The notes under the pieces were generated by a model. It was not told where the DNA came from. It worked only from the letters and a program-made list of their open reading frames with translations, and did no database searches. From an uncultured Schlesneria sp. (GTDB taxonomy: Bacteria > Planctomycetota > Planctomycetia > Planctomycetales > Planctomycetaceae), in the NCBI GenBank assembly GCA_903904835.1, contig CAIVEI010000065.1, positions 1 to 64,000 of the forward strand: a stretch of 64,000 bases of DNA. Direction: 5' to 3'. How positions within the stretch are numbered: the stretch's first letter is position 1; the number at the start of each line of letters is the position of its first letter. The translations under genes and the position numbers were made by a program. This document shows positions 7,999-17,785 of this stretch, one piece after another.

Positions 7999-9771
7999 TC
8001 AATTACCCGGAGCACCCAGCGTTTCGATCTCATTCAATCGCTTCAGCGCTTCTGCGGCCTTCAGTGATTGATAGTTGATCCCTGCGGCATTCAGAGTGCT
8101 TCCTTGCTGGAAGGGGAACTGAGGAATCGTCATGAGGAAGTTCTTGACCTGCGCCTGAACGGGGACGAACAACCAGATGTTGTCACCATACCAGCGCATA
8201 TACATGCTGGATTCGAGCGGCATTTTTTCGTAGGGGTCAGCCTTCAGGTTCACGATCAACGGCCAGCCGGTCACTTTGCGGGTTCCGGTTGCGATGTTTC
8301 CATCGACGACGGCGAAATTAACTTTCCAGTCTTTCCATCGCACAGCATTCAATTCACCACCTTGACCAAAGTAAAGAATCTCCTCACGAGGGCCTTTCTT
8401 CGTTTCACCTTTGAAATAAGGGAGGAAATTGTAACCGTCGGCGTGGATCTTGTAGGTTTTGCCGTTGGCTTTGTAGCCTTCCTTGAGCTTGTCGACGATG
8501 TTGGGTTCACCGGCGGCTGCGAGGAATGTCGGCAGCCAGTCTTCCTGTGAGAAGATTTCGTTGATGACGGTACCGGGCTTGATCACGCCTGGCCAGCGGA
8601 CGATCATGGGGACTCGCAGGCCACCTTCCCAGGTTGTTCCCTTTTCACCGTGGAATGGAGTGATACCACCGTCAGGCCATGTTGCCGTTTCCGCCCCGTT
8701 ATCGGTGCCGTACACCACGATCGTATTGTCAGCCAGGCCGAGATCGTCGAGTTTCTTCAGCACCTCGCCAATAAAACCGTCGTGCTCAACCATGCCGTCG
8801 GGATAAAGTCCGATACCGGTCTTCCCTTCGGACGCCTTCTTGAGGTGAGTCCAGACATGCATGCGGGTGCTGTTGTACCAGAGGAAGAACGGCTTCTTTT
8901 CCTTGGCATTGCGTTCAACGAAATCCATGGCGTTCGCGTGAACTTCTTCGTCGATGGTTTCCATCCGTTTCGCGGTCAACGGGCCGGTATCCTTGATGGT
9001 CTGGCCACCTTTACCGTCTGCCTTGCAGTGCAGCACACCTCGTGGGCCGAACTTCTTGCGGAATTCGGGGTCTTTTGGATAGTAATAGGTTTCTGGTTCT
9101 TCTTCAGCGTTCAAGTGGTAGAGGTTTCCGAAGAATTCATCAAAGCCGTGCAGCGTGGGAAGGTGCTTGTCCTGATCGCCCAGGTGGTTCTTGCCGAACT
9201 GACCTGTCGCATAACCTTGTTCCTTCAGCAGGTCGGCAATGGTTGGGGTCCAGTCTGGAATACCATGCGGACTGCCGGGCATCCCGATTGTCAGCAAGCC
9301 TGTGCGGAATGGATGCTGTCCGAGAATGAACGAAGCACGACCGGCGGTACAGCTTTGCTGAGCATACGAATCCGTGAACAGTGCACCCTCTTTGGCAATG
9401 CGGTCGATGTTCGGCGTGTGATATCCCATAATGCCGTGGTTATAGGCACTGATGTTGTGAACACCGATATCGTCACCCCAGAGGACAACAATATTCGGCT
9501 TTTTCCCAGTCTGAGCCAACGACGCAGCCACAAGCTGGTTGTGACTGACAAGTGCCACTTGATCGGCTTTACCGAGGTTACCGGCACAGCAGCCTGGTCG
9601 TTCGGACTTCAGTGGAGCAATTTCGACAGTCGTCGTTGTTTGAGCGGCTTGTGATTCGATGACGGCGGGTTGGGACTGAGGCTTTTGAAACGGAGCGTTC
9701 GCGGCACCGTAGCCGAGAATGGCGCCCATGGCCATCGTCATGAAAGATTTTGATAACCAGTTTGATAACAC
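7999..9771 (-). CDS. exported arylsulfatase family protein
   Basis: A 590-residue sulfatase. I start at the GTG at 9771 because AAGGAG lies 8 nt before it; the GTG at 9780 overlaps that site. A membrane/signal segment (SFMTMAMGAILGYGAANA) and a Gln/Thr-rich linker lead into the alkaline-phosphatase-like fold. Metal and catalytic landmarks are PNIVVLWGDD at about 90, the formylglycine motif CTAGR at about 140, FGKNHLGD, STRMHVWTH and TDNGAE. The active-site Cys is in C-x-A-x-R context, which suits radical-SAM anSME maturation better than the CxPxR-specific FGE. It hydrolyses sulfate esters, probably of algal-type polysaccharides, in the periplasm or at the surface. Substrate is unknown, and no polysaccharide locus adjoins it. 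Confidence 0.88.
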   Translation of the reverse strand: MLSNWLSKSFMTMAMGAILGYGAANAPFQKPQSQPAVIESQAAQTTTTVEIAPLKSERPGCCAGNLGKADQVALVSHNQLVAASLAQTGKKPNIVVLWGDDIGVHNISAYNHGIMGYHTPNIDRIAKEGALFTDSYAQQSCTAGRASFILGQHPFRTGLLTIGMPGSPHGIPDWTPTIADLLKEQGYATGQFGKNHLGDQDKHLPTLHGFDEFFGNLYHLNAEEEPETYYYPKDPEFRKKFGPRGVLHCKADGKGGQTIKDTGPLTAKRMETIDEEVHANAMDFVERNAKEKKPFFLWYNSTRMHVWTHLKKASEGKTGIGLYPDGMVEHDGFIGEVLKKLDDLGLADNTIVVYGTDNGAETATWPDGGITPFHGEKGTTWEGGLRVPMIVRWPGVIKPGTVINEIFSQEDWLPTFLAAAGEPNIVDKLKEGYKANGKTYKIHADGYNFLPYFKGETKKGPREEILYFGQGGELNAVRWKDWKVNFAVVDGNIATGTRKVTGWPLIVNLKADPYEKMPLESSMYMRWYGDNIWLFVPVQAQVKNFLMTIPQFPFQQGSTLNAAGINYQSLKAAEALKRLNEIETLGAPGN

Positions 9772-9914
9772 CGGAGACACTCCTTGAATTGAGTACAGGG
9801 GACATTGACTGATGGGAACATCACGTCAGACGAAGGTCAGATGTACGCTGAAATCAGCCTGTCTGATTTTGTGAATGGAGTAGGAGTTTACTGGTGACAT
9901 CGACGGATTACGAG

Positions 9915-10517
9915 TCAGCGACCCAAGTCCTTCACTTGAAGTTCACAATGCCGAAAGCAGGTAACGAGATGATCATTCACCATTCCGACAGCTTGCATGA
10001 ACGAGTAACAGATTGTCGTACCGACGAATCGGAAACCTCTTCGTTTCAAGTCTTTGCTCATTGCATCTGAAACAGGCGTTTGAGCAGGAACGTCCCCGAT
10101 CGTTTTCCATGTGTTGTGACGTTGCTGACCGTCGACAAAGCGCCAGATGAATTGATCGAAGCTTCCAAACTCATCCTGTACTTTCAGGAACGCAATCGCG
10201 TTGTCGACGGTCGACTGGATTTTGAGTCGGTTACGAACAATGCCTGCATTCGCCATCAGTCCCACTTGTTTCGCTTCGTCATAGCGGGCGACGATGTTTG
10301 GATCGAAGCCATCGAATGCTGCTCGATAGTTCTCTCGCTTCTTGAGAATTGTGATCCAGCTCAGGCCGGCTTGAGCACCCTCAAGGATCAGAAACTCGAA
10401 TAGCAGGCGATCATCATGAATGGGGACGCCCCACTCATGATCGTGGTACTCGACGTACTGATCGCCAATGGCCCAGGGACAACGGACCAAATCCGGCTTT
10501 TTGCGTTTGACAGTCAT
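9915..10517 (-). CDS. tag: DNA-3-methyladenine glycosylase I
   Basis: A 200-residue base-excision repair enzyme that removes 3-methyladenine from alkylated DNA. It shows the family signature RCPWA near the N-terminus, YHDHEWGVP, the catalytic-pocket stretch LEGAQAGLSWITIL at about 45-58, and the C-terminal zinc pair in NDHLVTCFRH; with the N-terminal Cys and His these form the usual zinc site. Length is normal. The start is 9 nt after the metG stop with GGTGAG just upstream, so tag is the second gene of a metG-tag operon. That is a housekeeping pairing, not a functional link. Confidence 0.93.
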   Translation of the reverse strand: MTVKRKKPDLVRCPWAIGDQYVEYHDHEWGVPIHDDRLLFEFLILEGAQAGLSWITILKKRENYRAAFDGFDPNIVARYDEAKQVGLMANAGIVRNRLKIQSTVDNAIAFLKVQDEFGSFDQFIWRFVDGQQRHNTWKTIGDVPAQTPVSDAMSKDLKRRGFRFVGTTICYSFMQAVGMVNDHLVTCFRHCELQVKDLGR

Positions 10518-10526
10518 GTCTCACCA

Positions 10527-12605
10527 TTAATGGACGCGTTGGCCTGGTTTGGCACCACTGTCGGGATTGAGCAGGTAAATCTCTTGTCCGCCTGCTCCGG
10601 CGGCAAGAACCATTCCTTCACTCATTCCAAACTTCATCTTGCGCGGAGCAAGATTGGCGCAGAAAATCACCAGTCGTCCGACCAGGTCTTCCGGTTTGTA
10701 AGCACTCTTGATACCAGCGAAGACGTTCCGCGTTCCCTCGCCACCCATGCTGAGTGTCAATTGCAGCAGTTTGTCGGCGCCAACGACAGCATTGGCCGCG
10801 AGAACTCGGGCTACTCGAAGATCGATCTTTGTGAAATCATCGATGGAACAGTGATCTGCAACGAGTGGTTCATGGGCAAGCGGTTCGGGTCCATCGTTCC
10901 AAGGGCTCGCTGGAGCGGCTGCGGCAGCGTCCGTTGCAGGAGCGGCGGTTTCGGGGGCGGATTGTTGACCTGCTTCAATCATGGCTTGGACCTGTGCGAG
11001 TTCAACTCGCTTCATGAGGTGTTCGAACTTGGAAACGCGCGTTCCCACGAGCGGCGTTTGGGATTCATTCCAATCGGAAATTGGCTTTTGAAATAACTCG
11101 CTCACTTGTAAAGCGAGTTTCGGTAGTACCGGCGAAAGGTAGACGATGATCTGCCGGAACAGATTCAACGTGACCGTACAAACGTCTTGCAGTTCGGCTG
11201 CTTTACTGGCGTCTTTTCGAAGAGTCCACGGAGCCGTCTGTTCCACATATTGGTTTGCCTTGTCGGCAAGACTCATGATGTTTCGCATGGCTCCGTTGAA
11301 GTCGCAGGCTTCGTACGCTGCCGCGATGGCGTCTGACTGCGCCGCGGCTTCGGCAAACAGTCCTCCGTCATCGGGATAGGCGGCGGACAAACCGACCCCT
11401 TCAACGAATCGAGCCGTGCGGCTGGCGAGATTCACGACTTTGCCTACCAGATCCGAATTGATCTTGTTGACAAATTCTTCCAGGTTCAGGTCGAGATCGT
11501 CGACCCCCGTACCAAGTTTCGATGCATAGTAATAGCGCAGATACGACGGGTCGAGGTGATGGCCGAGATACGTCGAAGCCTGGATGAAGGTTCCTTTTGA
11601 CTTTGACATCTTTTCGCCGTTCACGTTGAGAAATCCATGAATGTGGACTTTCTCCGGCAGGCTGAGTCCCGCCGTTTTCAACATGGCTGGCCAGAATAAC
11701 GTGTGAAAGTAAGTGATGTCCTTTCCAATGAAGTGGTGAATCTCTGTATTGGAGTTCTTCCACCAATCATCGAGCTTTTCGTGATTTCGTTCGCACCATT
11801 CCGCTGTCGATCCAATATAACCGATCGGTGCGTCGAACCAGACGTACCAATAATTTCCGGGGCTATCAGGAATTTCAAACCCGAAGTACGGAGCGGGTCG
11901 AGAGACGTCCCAATTCCGTAATGGATCGACAAGAAAATGGCCTTTTAAGTAGTTGGCAATCTCGCTCTGAAGATGTCCGCCAGACTGAGTCCATTCCGTA
12001 AGCCAATCGTGTAGCTGTTCGATCTCAACGAACAGATGCTTGGCGGTTCGCAGTTCGGGCGTTGCCCCCGAGAGGGTGCTGACCGGGTTAATGAGGTCTG
12101 CTGGACTGTACGTTGAACCACATTTTTCGCAGTTGTCACCGTATTGATCAGGGGCGTGGCAATCAGGCTTCGGACAGGTTCCTTTCACAAAACGGTCAGC
12201 GAGAAATGTTTTCGCGACGGGGTCGAAAAGTTGAGTCACATCCTTTTCAACGATCAGTCCCGCTTTGCGCAACGCGGCCCAGACCTCGTGACAGACTTTC
12301 CGCGTCTGTTCGCTGTTCGTACTTCCGTAGTTGTCGAAAGCAACGTCAAAGCCGTTGAAATCAAGAAGGTGCGATTCTCGCATATCTGCGATCAGCGATT
12401 CTTCGCTTCGTCCCTCCTGCCGGGCACGAATCATGATTGCCGTACCGTGCGTGTCGTCCGCACAGATATAGATGCAGCGGTGCCCGCGCAATTTTTGAAA
12501 TCGGACCCAGATATCGGTCTGGATGTACTCGACCATATGCCCCAGGTGGATGTGACCGTTGGCATACGGAAGTGCAGATGTTACGAGAATGCGTCGATCA
12601 GTCAT
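10527..12605 (-). CDS. metG: methionyl-tRNA synthetase with C-terminal tRNA-binding domain
   Basis: A 692-residue cytoplasmic class I synthetase that charges tRNA-Met. The HIGH motif appears as HLGH at about residue 20. A zinc knuckle (CPKPDC...CEKC) lies near 145-160, and the KMSKS loop reads KMSKSKGTF at about 335. An alpha-helical anticodon-binding domain follows, then an Ala/Pro-rich linker at about 555-585 and an EMAPII-like tRNA-binding domain (IDLRVARV ... [15 protein letters not shown]) to the end. It is the full-length bacterial form that dimerises through the C-terminal domain. It leads the metG-tag pair. Confidence 0.96.
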   Translation of the reverse strand: MTDRRILVTSALPYANGHIHLGHMVEYIQTDIWVRFQKLRGHRCIYICADDTHGTAIMIRARQEGRSEESLIADMRESHLLDFNGFDVAFDNYGSTNSEQTRKVCHEVWAALRKAGLIVEKDVTQLFDPVAKTFLADRFVKGTCPKPDCHAPDQYGDNCEKCGSTYSPADLINPVSTLSGATPELRTAKHLFVEIEQLHDWLTEWTQSGGHLQSEIANYLKGHFLVDPLRNWDVSRPAPYFGFEIPDSPGNYWYVWFDAPIGYIGSTAEWCERNHEKLDDWWKNSNTEIHHFIGKDITYFHTLFWPAMLKTAGLSLPEKVHIHGFLNVNGEKMSKSKGTFIQASTYLGHHLDPSYLRYYYASKLGTGVDDLDLNLEEFVNKINSDLVGKVVNLASRTARFVEGVGLSAAYPDDGGLFAEAAAQSDAIAAAYEACDFNGAMRNIMSLADKANQYVEQTAPWTLRKDASKAAELQDVCTVTLNLFRQIIVYLSPVLPKLALQVSELFQKPISDWNESQTPLVGTRVSKFEHLMKRVELAQVQAMIEAGQQSAPETAAPATDAAAAAPASPWNDGPEPLAHEPLVADHCSIDDFTKIDLRVARVLAANAVVGADKLLQLTLSMGGEGTRNVFAGIKSAYKPEDLVGRLVIFCANLAPRKMKFGMSEGMVLAAGAGGQEIYLLNPDSGAKPGQRVH

Positions 12606-12767
12606 TCCAAACCCATGCGAGGAAAGTTATTCAGCGGTGTAGACACATGATTCTAAGTTCAGGTTCGAACAACGGGTAGCGACTGCGTCATGATACGGAA
12701 AAATTCCACGTAATGGCGAAAAGTCGATGCCCAAGGTTCGCGGCGAATGATCCGCCCAGTCGATTCT

Positions 12768-13910
12768 TTATGGCTTGTGAACCCGAATCCAGTGATCGGT
12801 GAACCGCAAATTCGTATCCGTTGCGATCGATGGCATATGGCACGACACGCAATTGCTTGTTTGTGGTTGCGACCGACAAGGTTGTCCGACTCCCTTTTCA
12901 TCGTAGTGGCACGAGCTGCAGACTTTTTGATAAACGCTTGTGTCCTTGGGCAGCGGACGGTGCAGATTATGACAACTGAGGCAATCGAGTCGCACAGGGG
13001 GGGAATTGGAATCTCCAGCACCTTGACTTTTGAAACAGCGACTTTGAGAAAGCCCGACCGGCGCGAAGCGGACGATACGTACTGACTCGCTATTCAAGTC
13101 TGACGGATCGGTTTCGTCAGCGCGACGGTGGCATTCACCGCAGCGATCAATCACCGCTTGCGGCGACATTTTCGACCAGTGTTCGCGAAATGCGGCGGGG
13201 TTCCCGTTCTGGGCAAGATGCCCGGCAGCATCAGGGTGACATCGCACGCATCCCACGGTTCCAATCAGTTGACTGGGCTGAATCTTTCCCGCGTGATCGA
13301 CAGGAACATAAGTTGAGTGACATCCGATACAAGCTTTCGCATTGGAATGTTCCTGCCACTGAGCGAGTGCGGCCATTCCTTCGGTGGCAAAATGCTTCAT
13401 GTCGTTCCCTAATGCGGGAGCGAGGCCGACCGACGGATACCACGCAAGCAAATGTTCTAACATCTCGGTCTCACCCTCAGGATTGGTGATCAACTGAACG
13501 AGTCCCTGTGACTTTCCCCCGGAACCCATGACCAGGTCGACGTGCAGTCGCAAGGGTGAATCCTCTTGAGTCAGCCAAAGTCCATCGTCCTCCGCGACGT
13601 AGCGAAACAATGGACCATCCGAGGTCCAGCGATACTCAAGGTTGGCGAAGCGAGCAATCACCTTCGGATCATTGCCGGGCCACAACGATTGAGCGTGGCC
13701 GGTTTTCGCAAATTCATCGCAGATCTCACGATGACAGCTCGCACATTGTGCGGTTGTTGGTGGAACCCTGTCGTCGTTGACGAGTGGCGTGAGTTGTCTT
13801 TCCAGCCTGTTCTGAGGCCACTTGGAAACGTTGAGGCCAGTGATCAGCACCAATACTGCCAGCAACGGTAAAAGCGATAATCGACTATTTAGAATTTGGC
13901 GCAACGACAT
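12768..13910 (-). CDS. heptaheme c-type cytochrome
   Basis: A 380-residue exported or membrane-anchored cytochrome with an N-terminal hydrophobic segment (LLPLLAVLVLITGLNV) and seven CxxCH sites: CASCH, CIGCH, CVRCH, CGECH, CLSCH, CSSCH and CVSCH. It ends with a CVSCHMP...DHWIRVH motif that the cytochrome at 32358-33518 also has. It resembles the cytochrome c554-type multiheme group and would carry electrons in the periplasm. The ATG at 13910 is chosen over a TTG at 13916; it lies inside the end of the upstream membrane/TPR gene, a 26-nt overlap that implies coupling. Redox partner and substrate are not visible. Confidence 0.88.
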   Translation of the reverse strand: MSLRQILNSRLSLLPLLAVLVLITGLNVSKWPQNRLERQLTPLVNDDRVPPTTAQCASCHREICDEFAKTGHAQSLWPGNDPKVIARFANLEYRWTSDGPLFRYVAEDDGLWLTQEDSPLRLHVDLVMGSGGKSQGLVQLITNPEGETEMLEHLLAWYPSVGLAPALGNDMKHFATEGMAALAQWQEHSNAKACIGCHSTYVPVDHAGKIQPSQLIGTVGCVRCHPDAAGHLAQNGNPAAFREHWSKMSPQAVIDRCGECHRRADETDPSDLNSESVRIVRFAPVGLSQSRCFKSQGAGDSNSPPVRLDCLSCHNLHRPLPKDTSVYQKVCSSCHYDEKGVGQPCRSQPQTSNCVSCHMPSIATDTNLRFTDHWIRVHKP

Positions 13911-16071
13911 TAACAATAGCCTTGGATTCAGTGGAGTCGGGAAATCTCTGGATCAATTCTTTTGACCACCGCTCCGCCTGTTGTGGATTGCCCTCTTCTA
14001 ATGAAATCTGCGATAAGGCGAAAAGAGACGCGGGATTCGACGCAGAAAGCCCATTCTTCGCAGATTCAAAATCGTGTTTAATATATGCCGACGCCGCCAT
14101 TTTATAGCCGTCCGGTAACGAAACAAACGCTGATTCTCCGGCTGGATTCACGCGGCTGAGAAGAAATGGATCGCCGCCACTTTCAAGGTACGCACACATT
14201 CGCCAGCAAGTCGCCTGCCCATTGGCCAGGAATTCACGATAAGCGAGGGACAATTGAATCGCGGTGAACTCGCGTTGAGCGTCATCGTCTCGCTTCTGCA
14301 AACCGTACTTCAACACTTTAAGAGCCGCAACAGGCCGTTTCATCGCGACGAGAGTTCGGGCCAGTCTGAGATCTATTTGCCGGTCGTGCAGCCCGGTCAA
14401 CCATCCCCAGAGATCGAAGTGACTACCAGTTCCCGAAGCAGGTGGTTTGGGGTATGTCCATTCACCTGATTCAATGACATCGAATGTTGACTGAACGTCA
14501 ATCAGGCGCCGACTGATCGAAGGGTCACCGACAAGACCGTAGGGTAATGAGGGAGTATCGATCGCAAGCGCTTTCCAGAGACTCGAGTCGAGCGCGCGGA
14601 TAATGGAGTACTCGTCGGACGAGACAAGAAGTAATCGCGTGCGGCGTTCACGAAGTCGGTTTAACCACCCTCCGAAACTTCCGTCAGATCGTCGATGCTG
14701 GTCACGTCGGCTGTGAGCGAGATCCCATCCAATCCGAACATGCTCTTGAAGGCGTCCGGATAAAAGTGCTCGGGACGGAAAATCTGCCGGGCGAATCAAG
14801 CCCGGGCGCAACCATGCCAGCAGCCCCGCCTCGCGGGCTCCACTACAATAGCCGGACCCGTCCAGTTTGAACTCGGCCATGATGTCCTCAATGAGAACTG
14901 GCTCTAATTGTGGTGCCAATCCCCATCCGAGTCTGGTTTGGCTACTGGGCCAGGCCCCCCCACCCACGCTCAAGGCGAACGCCGTCAAAACGAGCGGTGA
15001 CAAATAGCGAGTCCATTCCGGACGACGCATCGCTAATTCCGTTTCGGTCGTCGTTTCACGAGGTCGTTCGGTATGGCAAAGTTCGATTGACCAAAGCATC
15101 AGAAACAACCCGGAAATCCCGAGGTTCGCCGTGGAGGACGCGACCATCAGGATGACCAGTGTAAGGCATCCAAAGTCTTGCCAGCCTGCTAAAATTCCTG
15201 CTGAAGATTTCCTGATGAGCAGAATAAGATTGACGACACAAAGAATCACAAACGCCGAGAGCTCAGCCGAAGGTGGCCAATTGAATCGTGGCAGAATTCC
15301 GGCAGCGGCAAGTGTCCCGAGATCGATACAGGTCCACGGTAGAAGAATTCTCAAGGAGTCGAAAAACGTAAGGAATCCACGAGGCGTTGCCGATCCGGCG
15401 AGTAGCATGCACGCGAAGAGTCCGAATTGATATCGCGTTCCAACTGGCGGAAAGCGATTTCGATCCGCGAGATTGAGTCGTGCAAATGTGACGACCAATC
15501 CAACGAGTGGTAACGTTGCAAAATTTGCCCAAATCAATTCGCACAAACAAAGCACAAGGATTCCTTGAGTAACGATTCGTCCGCCTCGTCGGCGAATTTT
15601 TCCAGCAAGAAACCAAGTTGCGATTACGCCAAACGCATCGAACAAAGCTGGTGTTGGCGACCATGTGTTTCGAGCTGCCGCGAAACCCAGAATCAATAAT
15701 CCGATACGAGTTCGACTGAATTGGCGTTGTGCATCGCCGGGTTTTGAAATGGAATTCGCCATAATCACGGCTGTAATCGCCAGTCCAAAACAGATGACCG
15801 AAGGGCCAACGTTCATGAACAGCAGATACCACGGAAGTCCACCAAGCCAATCAGCGTCGGAGTTCGCTTCAAAAGCGAGCAACGATTGGGACGGGTTTAT
15901 TTGCCCGGTCCAGACTGCCCGACCACGTGAGACGTGCCACCAGAAATCCGGCGCAATAATTGGATGAAGGGTCAGGAGTAACACCAACCCGGCCAGTTCC
16001 CAAGACCAGGCAGAATTCGTGGCCCTTCTTTCCGAACTTTGATTCGCAGCATTGTTGTCACGAGTCGACAT
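13885..16071 (-). CDS. polytopic membrane protein with C-terminal TPR-like region
   Basis: A 728-residue protein with about ten hydrophobic segments in its first 400 residues (opening at AWSWELAGLVLLLTLHPII, with a DFWWHVSRG loop) and a soluble C-terminal part with TPR-like helices (LVAMKRPVAALKVLKYG, SQISLEEGNPQQAERWSKEL). The layout recalls bacterial membrane glycosyltransferases or polymerases, but I see no decisive catalytic motif, so that remains a possibility only. Start is uncertain: ATG at 16071, or a GTG at 16077 better spaced from GGAG. It overlaps the heptaheme cytochrome downstream, suggesting a shared complex or process. Confidence 0.75.
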   Translation of the reverse strand: MSTRDNNAANQSSERRATNSAWSWELAGLVLLLTLHPIIAPDFWWHVSRGRAVWTGQINPSQSLLAFEANSDADWLGGLPWYLLFMNVGPSVICFGLAITAVIMANSISKPGDAQRQFSRTRIGLLILGFAAARNTWSPTPALFDAFGVIATWFLAGKIRRRGGRIVTQGILVLCLCELIWANFATLPLVGLVVTFARLNLADRNRFPPVGTRYQFGLFACMLLAGSATPRGFLTFFDSLRILLPWTCIDLGTLAAAGILPRFNWPPSAELSAFVILCVVNLILLIRKSSAGILAGWQDFGCLTLVILMVASSTANLGISGLFLMLWSIELCHTERPRETTTETELAMRRPEWTRYLSPLVLTAFALSVGGGAWPSSQTRLGWGLAPQLEPVLIEDIMAEFKLDGSGYCSGAREAGLLAWLRPGLIRPADFPSRALLSGRLQEHVRIGWDLAHSRRDQHRRSDGSFGGWLNRLRERRTRLLLVSSDEYSIIRALDSSLWKALAIDTPSLPYGLVGDPSISRRLIDVQSTFDVIESGEWTYPKPPASGTGSHFDLWGWLTGLHDRQIDLRLARTLVAMKRPVAALKVLKYGLQKRDDDAQREFTAIQLSLAYREFLANGQATCWRMCAYLESGGDPFLLSRVNPAGESAFVSLPDGYKMAASAYIKHDFESAKNGLSASNPASLFALSQISLEEGNPQQAERWSKELIQRFPDSTESKAIVNVVAPNSK

Positions 16072-16393
16072 GGACACTGCAACATGCTCCCTGATTTTAC
16101 AGCGATGGTTTTTGAATGGTCGCCAATATTTCTGCCGACAGCCAGGCAACGTGGCGCCACGCTTCAATGATGGGCTTTTGTGAGAAGTCGAGGGGTGTTC
16201 ACGAGGCAATCATGAATGATTTTCAACGGGTTTTCCAGTGAGTGTTGACGTTTTCGTAATTCTGTTTTCGATGGAAGGAATCCCGTTTTGATTGTTGAAG
16301 ACCGAATCAATTCTTCGAAATTGGTTGCAATTTCGTGACGGGCCGAGTGAACTACGGTTTTATTTCACGAGAACATTCTGGAAAGGCGGATGG

Positions 16394-16828
16394 ATGCGCG
16401 GGCCTGGATATAAATTGTCGGGTGATGTTCGTCGAACGTGGCGCTGCCCTGCCTGTGGGCGCGAACGAAAGCTGTCGGGCGAGATCACGACGTTGCTTTG
16501 CGGCTGTCAGGAACAGACCTGGATGCAAATTTCCGCCGAGCGAACGATGGTTCCCCGCCCTTTACAGCGGCCTAGTGATGTTGAGCGACATCCGATCGAC
16601 TTTGGAATTGAGCCGAACGCGCCCGCTCCTGCACGCCCTGAAGCGACGATCATTAAGTCCGCGATTTCTCAAGAAACCGAACTGATCATAGAAACGACGG
16701 ACATTGAGTCTTCGCCGACGCCAATGAAATCGACTCTGAACCCTGCAGTGACGAGCGATGAGCCCACCAACGTGGAAGAGAAAAAAGTTGAAGAGAAAGA
16801 AGAAGAATGGGGTGAAGGGATTCTTTAG
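16394..16828 (+). CDS. small zinc-ribbon protein with acidic tail
   Basis: A 144-residue protein of unknown function. A ribosome site (AAGGCGG) precedes the ATG at 16394, which I prefer over 16292. Near residues 17-40 are CPAC and CGC motifs typical of a four-cysteine zinc ribbon. The remainder is low-complexity and Pro/Ser/Thr/Glu-rich, ending in a run of Lys and Glu (VEEKKVEEKEEEW). No export signal is seen, so it is probably cytoplasmic. It converges on the inositol-phosphatase gene with a 32-nt gap. Confidence 0.65.
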   Translation: MRGPGYKLSGDVRRTWRCPACGRERKLSGEITTLLCGCQEQTWMQISAERTMVPRPLQRPSDVERHPIDFGIEPNAPAPARPEATIIKSAISQETELIIETTDIESSPTPMKSTLNPAVTSDEPTNVEEKKVEEKEEEWGEGIL

Positions 16829-16860
16829 ACATCGTTGAATCCAATACCCCTTCCCGGTAC

Positions 16861-17628
16861 TCAAACCAGCAGCGTTAGCAATTGTTCGTGAATATCAGAG
16901 CCGTTTGTTGCGAGCAGATCGGGTTCCTCAAGGCGAAAATGCGATCCGTCAATTTTCGAAATTCGGCCGCCGGCTTCCTCGACCAGCAAGATGCCTGCAG
17001 CCATGTCCCACGGCTTGAGACTGGTCGACCAGAATCCTTCCACCCGTCCCGCCGCGACATTTGCCAGATTCAATGCTGCTGAACCCGTCCTTTGGACGGA
17101 TTGAGCAACGGGAAGCACGGTGAGAAACCGGCTGACCGCTTTTTCATGTGCGCTCGTGGCCACGGGGAGACTGGCAATCACGAGCGATTGTGAAAGTTCG
17201 TTAATGCCAGAACATTTTAACGGACGCCGATTCAAGCTCGCTCCCTGGCCACGGACGGCCAGAAACATCTCGTCGTGAACTGGATCAAAAACGGCACCGA
17301 CAATCATCTCGCCGCGACATTCCAGTCCGATAGAGACACAATAGTAAGGAAAAGCGTGAACGTAGTTGGTTGTTCCGTCGAGCGGATCAATGACCCAGCG
17401 ATATGGCGAATCGGTTTCGTTGATCGAAAGACCTTCTTCACCGCAAAAACCGTGGCTCGGATAACGGCCGTGAATAAATTCAAAAATCGCCGCCTGAGAA
17501 GCTTCATCCGCCTCAGTCACGAGATTTGATCGACTTTTTTCTCGGACCGTAAATTTTGACGACCAGGCACGTAGGATCTGTCCTGCTCGCCTTGCCGCTT
17601 CTTCTGCCGTTTGAACAAAATCAAGCAT
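16861..17628 (-). CDS. inositol monophosphatase family protein
   Basis: A 255-residue Mg-dependent phosphatase. It has the family's metal-binding motifs: GEEG at about 68, DPLDGTTNY at about 87-95 and WDMAAG at about 208. Length is standard for SuhB/IMPase enzymes, which dephosphorylate inositol-1-phosphate or related sugar phosphates; 3'-phosphoadenosine phosphatases and histidinol phosphatases share the motifs, so the substrate is not certain. The ATG at 17628 has an excellent GGGGGA ribosome site 4 nt upstream. It stands alone between convergent and tandem neighbours. Confidence 0.9.
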   Translation of the reverse strand: MLDFVQTAEEAARRAGQILRAWSSKFTVREKSRSNLVTEADEASQAAIFEFIHGRYPSHGFCGEEGLSINETDSPYRWVIDPLDGTTNYVHAFPYYCVSIGLECRGEMIVGAVFDPVHDEMFLAVRGQGASLNRRPLKCSGINELSQSLVIASLPVATSAHEKAVSRFLTVLPVAQSVQRTGSAALNLANVAAGRVEGFWSTSLKPWDMAAGILLVEEAGGRISKIDGSHFRLEEPDLLATNGSDIHEQLLTLLV

Positions 17629-17723
17629 TAATCCCCCATCGATATCACGATCAGGTCACAAGACGCATCGTTGACAGTGTCATGAATCAACGACGTTTAT
17701 ATGGCCTGACTTCGAAAAACAAA

Positions 17724-17756
17724 AAGGGTTCGCACTGAAAATCAGTACGAACCCTT
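17724..17756 (-). terminator. Rho-independent terminator of the Cys-rich protein gene
   Basis: A 15-bp stem with one mismatch (17724-17738 with 17742-17756) and a 3-nt loop is followed on the minus strand by TTTTTG. It begins 30 nt past the stop of the Cys-rich gene and precedes the inositol-phosphatase gene, so it separates the two. Confidence 0.8.
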
Positions 17757-17785
17757 CAAATTCAAACCAATCGACGAACCAACAA

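Noticed and set aside
8650-9654. long open frame on the plus strand (334 codons)
   Set aside because: It is antisense to the well-supported sulfatase gene, has no ribosome site and resembles no family.
9847-9858. CGCTGAAATCAG resembling the end of the 61-bp repeat
   Set aside because: Only about 12 bases match and the rest of the element, including its hairpins, is absent.
10416-11096. long open frame on the plus strand (226 codons)
   Set aside because: It is antisense to metG and tag, both certain.
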